Source of the DNA: Candidatus Bathyarchaeota archaeon
GTDB lineage: Archaea > Thermoproteota > Bathyarchaeia > TCS64
DNA: 64,000 bases
Assembly: GCA_026014875.1 (NCBI GenBank)
Contig: JAOZHO010000034.1
Coordinates: forward strand, 62,001-126,000
Direction of reading: 5' to 3'
How positions within the stretch are numbered: the stretch's first letter is position 1; each line of letters opens with the position of its first letter. This document shows, one piece after another, positions 58,172-64,000 of this stretch. The notes beneath the pieces were generated by a model. It had not been told where the DNA came from. It saw only the letters and a list, made by a program, of their open reading frames with translations, and did not search any database. Position numbers and translations under genes: made by a program.

Positions 58172-58519
58172 CTATTTCAGGATCCTGATCCGGGAAGGCG
58201 CCACGCCCTCCTCCAGCAGATCAACCAGCGACACAGCCTGGGAACCAGACGCCACGATCTTCGCCCTAGCCCCCTCGCTGAACGAATACGCCGCCACAGT
58301 CACACCGGCCCCCATGGAGCCCGACGCCAGCACTTTACCCGGCACCGCGACCACGTCTCCCTCACCGCTGTGCCTACCGATCCTGCTCAGATTCACCGCG
58401 ACCCTCCGCCGCTTAGGCTTATCCAACTCATCAGCCAGGGCCCCCCAGATCGGCTTACCCCCACCACGGGAGGCAGCCCTGAGGACCCTGATCGCCATCT
58501 TTAGCTCACTATTCAACAT
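58172..58519 (-). CDS. rpl18e: Large-subunit ribosomal protein eL18 (L18e)
   Basis: A 115-residue L18e: LRAASRGGGKPIWGALADELDKPKRRRVAVNLSRIGRHS, VVAVPGKVLASGSMGAGVTVAAYSFSEGARAKI. The start overlaps the end of rpoD by 11 bases, the usual arrangement. It is the last gene of the operon here; L13, S9 and RpoN, which often follow in archaea, are absent. It converges on the rhomboid gene with 6 bases between stops. Confidence 0.92.
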   Translation of the reverse strand: MLNSELKMAIRVLRAASRGGGKPIWGALADELDKPKRRRVAVNLSRIGRHSGEGDVVAVPGKVLASGSMGAGVTVAAYSFSEGARAKIVASGSQAVSLVDLLEEGVAPSRIRILK

Positions 58520-59477
58520 CCGAATCTACATCCCCTTCATCCTCAGCGCCGACGTCCGAAACAGCATCCTCATCGTCACCGCCCACGTCTTCGATACTCC
58601 CTCTGGCGAGCCTGGCTTTCTCCACCTCGGCCACCGCGTAGACGTCGATAACATCCTCCGTCTCCCCCCGTTCCACCTTACCCGCGAATTCGTCCAGCTT
58701 GACCGACAGGATCCGAACCGCCTCCGCCACCAGCCTCGCCGGCTCCAGGCAACCCGTCGACTCCACCGTGAGCAGGAACAGGTCATCCAGCGGCCTCGCC
58801 CTCACCGCAGTGGGATCCACGGGGCACGCCTTCTCACACTCCCCGCAGATGGTGCACAAATTCACGTCCACCACCCGCAGCTTTCCCTCCTCCATGGCGA
58901 AAACGTTCCGAGGACACGCCTTCACGCACTCGGCACAATCGGTGCACCGGTCTTCATCCACCTCGATCTCGGCCACGTGTTGATACACCGCCGTGGAGAC
59001 GGGCTGCCACTTGGCGTGCTCCTTACCCGTCCCCAGCCTCGCATAGGCCTCCAGTCTGACCGCCTGACCCGGCGCGATCTTGGTCAAGGGAATGCTTGGG
59101 GACACGGGCACCACCGCAGGGTCCTCCGAGACGAAATCCCCGGAGTATACTGTGCGGGTCTCCGTCTCCGCCGCCACGTCCAGGGTGAGCACCACGCGGC
59201 ACTTTTCGCACCCCAGCTCGCTACCGCAGTCGCAGTCCCCCGGGAGAGCATAGCGATCCAGATCCGTTCTCAAAGGTACGAACCCGATCCTGTGGGCTAG
59301 GTTCTCGTCCGGCACCACCGACGAATTATCGAAAAAGAAGATGTCGTCGATCACCATGCAGGGCACGTCCATGATCAGGGTCCTCCTCAGGGCGTTCGTG
59401 AACGCCACATCCACGCCCCCCAGGAGGAAGCGTACCCTGTCATCATCGACGCTGAGAACCTCGACCTTCAAGACCAT
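58509..59477 (-). CDS. rpoD: RNA polymerase subunit D (Rpo3) with ferredoxin domain
   Basis: A 322-residue Rpo3. The dimerisation domain (VRFLLGGVDVAFTNALRRTLIMDVPCMVIDDI) is followed by a Cys-rich zinc-like site (Cys82, 84, 90, 93) and the inserted ferredoxin with two complete 4Fe-4S motifs (Cys178, 181, 184, 188 and Cys208, 211, 214, 218). The end is a 30-residue acidic tail. Some archaea have lost one or both clusters; here both are intact. The ATG at 59477 is chosen because upstream sequence belongs to uS11. It overlaps eL18. Confidence 0.93.
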   Translation of the reverse strand: MVLKVEVLSVDDDRVRFLLGGVDVAFTNALRRTLIMDVPCMVIDDIFFFDNSSVVPDENLAHRIGFVPLRTDLDRYALPGDCDCGSELGCEKCRVVLTLDVAAETETRTVYSGDFVSEDPAVVPVSPSIPLTKIAPGQAVRLEAYARLGTGKEHAKWQPVSTAVYQHVAEIEVDEDRCTDCAECVKACPRNVFAMEEGKLRVVDVNLCTICGECEKACPVDPTAVRARPLDDLFLLTVESTGCLEPARLVAEAVRILSVKLDEFAGKVERGETEDVIDVYAVAEVEKARLARGSIEDVGGDDEDAVSDVGAEDEGDVDSDVE

Positions 59478-59493
59478 ATCCCCACCAGACCCG

Positions 59494-59886
59494 CTAAGGC
59501 CTGCGACCCCGCCTGCCCCCCGGCTTACGAGTTCCATCGTGGGGAATAGGGGTCGACTCCTCGATCCGACCGATCGTGAAATTACTCCGCGCCAGAGCCC
59601 GGATGGCCGCCTGAGCTCCGGGACCCGGAGTCTTGGAACCGGACCCACCCGGAGCCCGCACCCTAATATGGATGGAGGTGATCCCCCGATCCCGACCCAC
59701 ATCGGCGACATGCTGCGCAGCCTTCATCGCCGCATAAGGGGAAGGCTTCAACCTGTCCGCCTTTACGAACCTGCCCCCGGAGGCGAGCGCGATGGTCTCG
59801 GCCCCCGTGAGATCCGTCATGTGAACGATCGTGTTATTGAAACTGCTGTGAATGTGGACCACGGCCCATCTCTCGCCCTCACTCAA
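59494..59886 (-). CDS. rpsK: Small-subunit ribosomal protein uS11
   Basis: A 130-residue uS11: [76 protein letters not shown] and a basic end [15 protein letters not shown]. It overlaps uS4 by eight bases. It binds 16S rRNA at the platform near the decoding site. Third gene of the uS13-uS4-uS11-rpoD-eL18 operon. Confidence 0.95.
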   Translation of the reverse strand: MSEGERWAVVHIHSSFNNTIVHMTDLTGAETIALASGGRFVKADRLKPSPYAAMKAAQHVADVGRDRGITSIHIRVRAPGGSGSKTPGPGAQAAIRALARSNFTIGRIEESTPIPHDGTRKPGGRRGRRP

Positions 59887-60430
59887 CCGGGGCCGCCTCC
59901 ACGTTTTCCCTAATGATGAGGTCCTGCCTCAGCGGATGAGTCTTGACAACGAAGGGACTCGACTCCGCGTAGTCCAGGCTCCCCTCGTCAATTCTCGTGA
60001 CCGTGTAACTGGGCGCCTTCATCTTACGCCCCGCTATACTGATGTGACCGTGAGATATGAGCTGCCTCGACTGGAAGAGGGACTTGGCCATCCCCTTCCT
60101 GAACAGGACCGTCTGGAGCCTCCTCTCCATCAAATCCTGGACGTTCAGGCCCAAGATATCGTCCAGATGACCCTTCTCAGGGATAAGCCCCAGCCGGTAG
60201 AGCCTACCCAGGAGCTCCGCCTCCAACTGCTCCCTCTCCGCGACACCCATCGAGACCATCTCCCTCGCCCTCCGCCTCAAAGTGCTCAACTCCGTCTTGT
60301 GACGCCAGAGCTCCCTCTTATTCCTGAGCCCATACGCCCCGACCAGCTTGAGCTCCGCCTCGAGATTCGCAAAATCCCAGGGACGCTTCGGAGTCGTGTA
60401 AAGTTTATGCTTTTTCTTAGGATCACCCAA
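59879..60430 (-). CDS. rpsD: Small-subunit ribosomal protein uS4
   Basis: A 183-residue archaeal uS4: [46 protein letters not shown], an S4 RNA-binding segment ([42 protein letters not shown]). It lies three bases after the uS13 stop. It starts assembly of the small subunit body. Second gene of the operon. Confidence 0.95.
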   Translation of the reverse strand: MGDPKKKHKLYTTPKRPWDFANLEAELKLVGAYGLRNKRELWRHKTELSTLRRRAREMVSMGVAEREQLEAELLGRLYRLGLIPEKGHLDDILGLNVQDLMERRLQTVLFRKGMAKSLFQSRQLISHGHISIAGRKMKAPSYTVTRIDEGSLDYAESSPFVVKTHPLRQDLIIRENVEAAPVE

Positions 60431-60433
60431 ATA

Positions 60434-60904
60434 CTATCCCTCTCGGCTCTTCTGCTGAATTCTAGCCCTGCTGACGCCGACGCTCCGCCCCTTCCGAGCG
60501 GCCGTCTTGGTCCTCTGCCCCCTCACTTTGAGGCCTCGAGCGTGTCGCTCCCCCTTCCAGCTCCGGGTCTCCCTCATAATGTCGATATCCTCCCTCTGAG
60601 CGAGGGTGAGATCGGAGGCGAGGAGGTGACGGTCTAGGCCGGTCTGCGGGTCCTTCCGCCTGTTGAGCATCCATATGGGTATCCCATGGGTGGACGGATT
60701 ATCGATGATGTCTTCAAGTTTCCTCACGTCACCCTCCGAGAGGTTGCCCAGCCGCTCGGATGGATCGAGGCCCAGCTTTTTGATCATCGTCCTAGCCACA
60801 CGGATGCCGACGCCCTTTAGATCAGTCATGGCGTAGGGCAGAAGCTTGGTCCCATCTAGGTTGGAACCGTGCAGCCTCACGATATAGTTGAATTCTTTGG
60901 ACAC
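60434..60904 (-). CDS. rpsM: Small-subunit ribosomal protein uS13
   Basis: A 156-residue uS13: FNYIVRLHGSNLDGTKLLPYAMTDLKGVGIRVARTMIKKLGLDP, NRRKDPQTGLDRHLLASDL, RSWKGERHARGLKVRGQRTKTAARKGRSVGVSR. The start is GTG at 60904. An AT-rich stretch with a TATA-like element (about 60937-60950) begins the operon. It contacts tRNA at the head of the small subunit. Confidence 0.95.
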   Translation of the reverse strand: MSKEFNYIVRLHGSNLDGTKLLPYAMTDLKGVGIRVARTMIKKLGLDPSERLGNLSEGDVRKLEDIIDNPSTHGIPIWMLNRRKDPQTGLDRHLLASDLTLAQREDIDIMRETRSWKGERHARGLKVRGQRTKTAARKGRSVGVSRARIQQKSREG

Positions 60905-60936
60905 GCGGAAATCTCCCGACTCTGTAGGTCAACATT

Positions 60937-60950
60937 AAACATAAAAACCT
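60937..60950 (-). promoter_or_regulatory. Promoter of the ribosomal/RNA polymerase operon
   Basis: A TATA-like run, read on the minus strand as ggtttttatgtttaa, is followed by the GTG start of uS13 about 35 bases later. Confidence 0.4.
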
Positions 60951-61080
60951 TATTAAAAAGTATCGCATGCCCCCTCCAAGCGGTATACCCATAGTGAAAA
61001 ATCAGCGAAATAGGGATTCCCAGCTTAAATTCCCGATACATTTAGCCCTAGAGGGCGAATATTCTGGTCGCGATCGCCGC

Positions 61081-61857
61081 CTATTCATGGTGGAAAAACA
61101 CTCCCAGATACCAGATAACAGCTAATCCCAGAAGGAACATCGCGAACTGTGCAAGCGACTTCCAGAAATTTTCTTCCTTCTTCAGCTCCGGTACAAGTTC
61201 AGAGGCTGAGAGATAGAGAAAAGCCCCGGCGGAGAACGCGAGGAGAGTCCCACTGAGGGTTTCCACCATATCAAGGAAGAAAATGGCGAAGACCCCCCCA
61301 ACCACTGTAGTAAGGGCGGCCACGAAGTTTAGGAGCAAAGCCCTGACTTTGTTGAACCCGGCGTAGATGAGTATCCCGTAGTCTCCTATCTCCTGAGGGA
61401 GCTCGTGGAAGATCACCGCAATCGTTGTCGCGAGACCCACGGAGAAATCTACGTTAAAGCTAACGGCGATGATCATCCCGTCAAGAAAATTGTGGATGCC
61501 GTCCCCGAGGACGTTCAGGTAGGCGAATCCTTTGGTATACTGCTCTGCTCCGTGTTCGCTTAAATCGCTGTGATGTCCGTGTCCGTGATACCAGTAGATG
61601 AACCGCTCCAAAAAGTAGAACGCCACGAATCCCCCAGCTACGTATACGAAGACCACAGATCCTTGGATGTGTTCCACCGCCTCGGGGAGGAGTTCAAAAA
61701 GTGCTGCCCCTAGGATTGTACCGGCTGAGAAAGCTATCAAGAAGAACAGAATCTTATGAAGAGTCTCGTCACGTAACGAGAGCGCCAGAATTCCCACTAA
61801 AGAGAAAAGACTCACGGTTATTGTTGCGAAGAGAATAGTGATCTCTACTGACGCCAT
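61081..61857 (-). CDS. ZIP family metal transporter
   Basis: A 258-residue ZIP protein with eight predicted segments: a His-rich loop between segments 3 and 4 (YHGHGHHSDLSEHG), then the metal-transport motifs HNFLDGMIIAV in segment 4 and HELPQEIGDYGILIYAG in segment 5. It moves Zn2+ or other divalent metal into the cytosol in its class, though some relatives export. The ATG at 61857 is chosen, with a TATA-like catttaatcc (about 61881-61890) upstream. Its neighbour is a zinc-type P-ATPase. Confidence 0.88.
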   Translation of the reverse strand: MASVEITILFATITVSLFSLVGILALSLRDETLHKILFFLIAFSAGTILGAALFELLPEAVEHIQGSVVFVYVAGGFVAFYFLERFIYWYHGHGHHSDLSEHGAEQYTKGFAYLNVLGDGIHNFLDGMIIAVSFNVDFSVGLATTIAVIFHELPQEIGDYGILIYAGFNKVRALLLNFVAALTTVVGGVFAIFFLDMVETLSGTLLAFSAGAFLYLSASELVPELKKEENFWKSLAQFAMFLLGLAVIWYLGVFFHHE

Positions 61858-61921
61858 TGGTATCATTATATTTTCGTGGATTAAATGGTTAAGGATTTAC
61901 ACTGCCTGGAAACGTGGGATA

Positions 61922-63859
61922 TCATCCAATATTTCTTTCCTGTGCTTTGATCCTGCCCAATCTCATGGAGTTAAGTATAACCGCTAGGCTCAGCCCCATG
62001 TCACCCACGGCGACGGCTATCCAAAGAGTGATCCACCCCGGGATAGCAAGGCCGACTACAATAAGTTTGACTAGGATTGAAGCGGCGATGTTCTCTTTGA
62101 TGCGACCCATGGTTGCCTGACTCAACCGGACGAGGTAAGTTATCCGGCTGAGATCGTCTTCCATGAGGGCTATATCCGCTGTCTCCAACGCCACGTCGCT
62201 TCCTATCGCCCCCATGGCAATCCCGACGTCTGCAGCGGCAAGAGCCGGAGCATCGTTCACGCCGTCACCGACCATCGCCACCGGCCCATACTCGGCTCTC
62301 AACTTTTCGATGGCTTCGAGTTTTTCCTCGGGGAGAAGATGGGCCATGTATCCGTCCATACCCAGTTTTTCGGCTATCGCCTTGGCTGTCACCTCATTAT
62401 CCCCCGTGAGCATCTGGACGTTCATACCCCGTTTTCTCAATTCAGCGATTGCATGAGAGGCTTCATCTCTTATCTTGTCCATCAACGCGATTGCGCCCAC
62501 TGCGCAGTCCTCCTCGGAGACGAGTACCACCGTTTTTCCTTGGGCCTCGAGTTTTTCTACGATGCCGTCTAGAGGGGCTATCCCCAGCTCCTCGAGGAGG
62601 CGGAGATTACCGATGCAACATGTCTTCTCATCGATGCATGCTTCGACCCCACGCCCAACGTAAGCCTTGAAATCTGTGGTTTCAACGGCCTCAACTCCCG
62701 CTGCCTCGGCTCTATCATAGATTGCTTTCGCGATTGGATGTTTGGCCTTTGCTTCGAGTGAGACCGCCATCCTCAGCACCTCTTCCTCTGTAAGGCCCGG
62801 GGAGACGATATCGGTGACCTCTAACTCGCCCATGGTCAGTGTTCCCGTCTTGTCGAACGCGATGGCTTTCACATCGTTCATGCGCTCCACGAAGGTGCTC
62901 CCTTTGACGAGTACGCCGTTCCCGCTGGCGCTCGTTATGGCTGAGACCATGGCCACAGGAGTCGAGATGGCGAGAGCGCAGGGGCACGCCACTACGAGCA
63001 TCACCAGCGCTTTGTAAACCCAGTCACGGATTGGTTCCTGTAAGATTATCGGCGGGATAGTCGCCACGAGGACTGCGAGTATTATCACCGCGGGCGTATA
63101 GACCCTGGAGAATCGGTCCACAAACGCTTCCGTCGGAGAACGGCTCTCCTCTGCCTCCTCCACCAGTCTCAGAATCCTGGCGAGGACAGTCTCACCGGCC
63201 ATCTTCGTGACTCGTACTACGAGGAACCCATCCAGATTGATGGTGCCCGCAAAGACATCCTCCCCCTCAACCTTCGGAACAGGCGCAGACTCTCCCGTAA
63301 TTGTTGCCTGGTTAACGCTGGAAGCCCCCTCGATGACAACACCATCCAAGGGAATCCTGTCGCCCGGCCTCACGACGAACACTTCCCCCGGTAGGACCTC
63401 CTGAACGGACACCGTCACCTCCTTTCCATCCCTCCTCAGGATAGCATTCTCGGGTTTCAGTTCCATCAGTGTCTCAATGGAGTTACGAGCACGATCCGCA
63501 GCGTAATTCTCCAGTCTCTCAGCGATATTAAATAAGAGAACTACCGCAGCCGCCTCCTCTAGATGCCCGATGGTGAATGCGCCTATCGACGCGATGGTGA
63601 TGAGGAGGTTGATGCTGATGCTCCCTCTGATCAGGCTCTTTAAGCCCAACTCGGCGATGGAGTATCCAGATAGTATCATCGTGGAGACCAACAGTAGATC
63701 GGAGACGAGAGATTGTCCTTGGACATATCTTAAGCCAAGGCCCAGAACCATGGTTATGGCTGAGAGTACTAGAGGAAGCCAGCCCCCCTCCGAGTGTTCA
63801 TGAACATGTGCTCCGGAAGAAGAGGCTTCGTGGTTATGGTCGTGATCGTGTTCTGGCAT
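61922..63859 (-). CDS. P1B-type heavy-metal ATPase, ZntA-like
   Basis: A 645-residue P1B ATPase without an HMA domain; instead the N-terminus is His-rich (EHDHDHNHE, HVHEHSE). The actuator has TGES, the metal site in segment 6 is the CPC of VACPCALAIST, the phosphorylation site is DKTGTLTMG, then LTGDNEVTAKA and VGDGVNDAPALAAADVG. In segments 7 and 8 a Lys (LVKLIVVGLA) and an Asp (VGDMGLSL) match the Zn/Cd/Pb class (P1B-2). It exports Zn2+ or Cd2+. The ATG at 63859 is preferred. A dyad lies upstream (63891-63917). Confidence 0.9.
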   Translation of the reverse strand: MPEHDHDHNHEASSSGAHVHEHSEGGWLPLVLSAITMVLGLGLRYVQGQSLVSDLLLVSTMILSGYSIAELGLKSLIRGSISINLLITIASIGAFTIGHLEEAAAVVLLFNIAERLENYAADRARNSIETLMELKPENAILRRDGKEVTVSVQEVLPGEVFVVRPGDRIPLDGVVIEGASSVNQATITGESAPVPKVEGEDVFAGTINLDGFLVVRVTKMAGETVLARILRLVEEAEESRSPTEAFVDRFSRVYTPAVIILAVLVATIPPIILQEPIRDWVYKALVMLVVACPCALAISTPVAMVSAITSASGNGVLVKGSTFVERMNDVKAIAFDKTGTLTMGELEVTDIVSPGLTEEEVLRMAVSLEAKAKHPIAKAIYDRAEAAGVEAVETTDFKAYVGRGVEACIDEKTCCIGNLRLLEELGIAPLDGIVEKLEAQGKTVVLVSEEDCAVGAIALMDKIRDEASHAIAELRKRGMNVQMLTGDNEVTAKAIAEKLGMDGYMAHLLPEEKLEAIEKLRAEYGPVAMVGDGVNDAPALAAADVGIAMGAIGSDVALETADIALMEDDLSRITYLVRLSQATMGRIKENIAASILVKLIVVGLAIPGWITLWIAVAVGDMGLSLAVILNSMRLGRIKAQERNIG

Positions 63860-63890
63860 GCCTCTCGTTCCTTCTATTCTGCGGAATGAG

Positions 63891-63917
63891 AGCATTAACG
63901 CTTATTAACTTAATGCT
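63891..63917. promoter_or_regulatory. Inverted repeat upstream of the ZntA-like ATPase
   Basis: AGCATTAA (63891-63898) and TTAATGCT (63910-63917) form a perfect 8-bp inverted repeat with 11 bases between. It spans the expected transcription start, between the TATA element (catttatagc on the minus strand, 63914-63923) and the ATG at 63859, and is a candidate metal-regulator site. Confidence 0.45.
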
Positions 63918-64000
63918 ATAAATGGGGCTGTTTTTAATAAATGTTAATAATATCTGTATACTATTTTAATAAGAGTGAATTGACCGTCATAAGTGTCTCA

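Noticed and set aside
58314-60637. Long plus-strand frames across the ribosomal operon
   Set aside because: They are antisense shadows of GC-rich eL18, rpoD, uS11, uS4 and uS13, with no conserved motifs.

Overview
The window is archaeal chromosomal DNA. The evidence is a run of archaeal ribosomal and RNA polymerase genes (uS13, uS4, uS11, Rpo3/RpoD with ferredoxin motifs, eL18), separate genes for RNA polymerase subunits H and P, a fused formaldehyde-activating enzyme/hexulose-6-phosphate synthase, an archaeal pilin-like protein, DUF134 and DUF371 proteins, and many genes with a TATA box about 25 bases before a leaderless or nearly leaderless start. Most genes are GC-rich to the eye. TTG and GTG starts are frequent. 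The gene set is compatible with a TACK-type lineage such as Bathyarchaeia, but I cannot fix the lineage from this window. No rRNA genes, CRISPR array or intact insertion sequence is seen; one tRNA gene is present.

Region 1-16.75 kb is a scavenging region for amides, peptides and ureides, mostly single genes or short operons with their own promoters. It holds a nitrilase-family amidase, two overlapping amidohydrolases (one without its metal ligands), an operon of a broken M55 D-aminopeptidase, a TIGR04076 protein and an M14 carboxypeptidase, a membrane-anchored peptide-binding protein with two PKD domains, two nitroreductases, an aminotransferase, three AstE/aspartoacylase-type proteins (two with an altered zinc motif), a ureidoglycine aminohydrolase-like bicupin and an allantoinase-like hydrolase.

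Region 17-29.2 kb concerns Fe-S and metallo-cofactor handling. It holds a NifU-like scaffold, a PadR-controlled ABC exporter, an Mrp ATPase, four NifX-type proteins, two MinD-type ATPases with inserted ferredoxins, TrmO, a CGGC protein, a DUF5320-like Gly/Tyr/Arg-rich protein and two DUF134 regulators. Both DUF134 genes carry the same dyad between TATA box and start, and at the divergent DUF134/DUF5320 promoter a copy sits at each transcription start, so a shared autoregulated circuit is likely. No nitrogenase genes are present.

Region 29.8-41 kb is accessory. It has a winged-helix/membrane protein pair, a small exported protein, a DtxR-FeoB iron module with a palindrome at its promoter, two transporters, a glycosyltransferase, remnants of two transposases (one IS110-type), and an 0.8-kb AT-rich insert at a tRNA-Ala gene. 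The insert carries a DUF6884 gene and is bounded by a 20-bp copy of the tRNA 3' end.

Region 41-64 kb is mainly housekeeping: DinB-like protein, DUF371 protein with no ordinary start codon, an Fae-Hps fusion with an extra N-terminal ribbon-helix-helix domain, transglutaminase-like protein, aldo/keto reductase, antiporter, COG1709-type regulator, the porCDAB operon, pyrF, RpoH with an unusual N-terminal domain, RpoP, a radical SAM protein, a pilin, a rhomboid protease, the uS13-eL18 operon, and a ZIP transporter plus a ZntA-type P-ATPase. The most unusual items are the RHH-Fae-Hps fusion with its repeated upstream dyad, the DUF134/NifX circuit, the Rpb5-like RpoH and the tRNA-bound DUF6884 insert.
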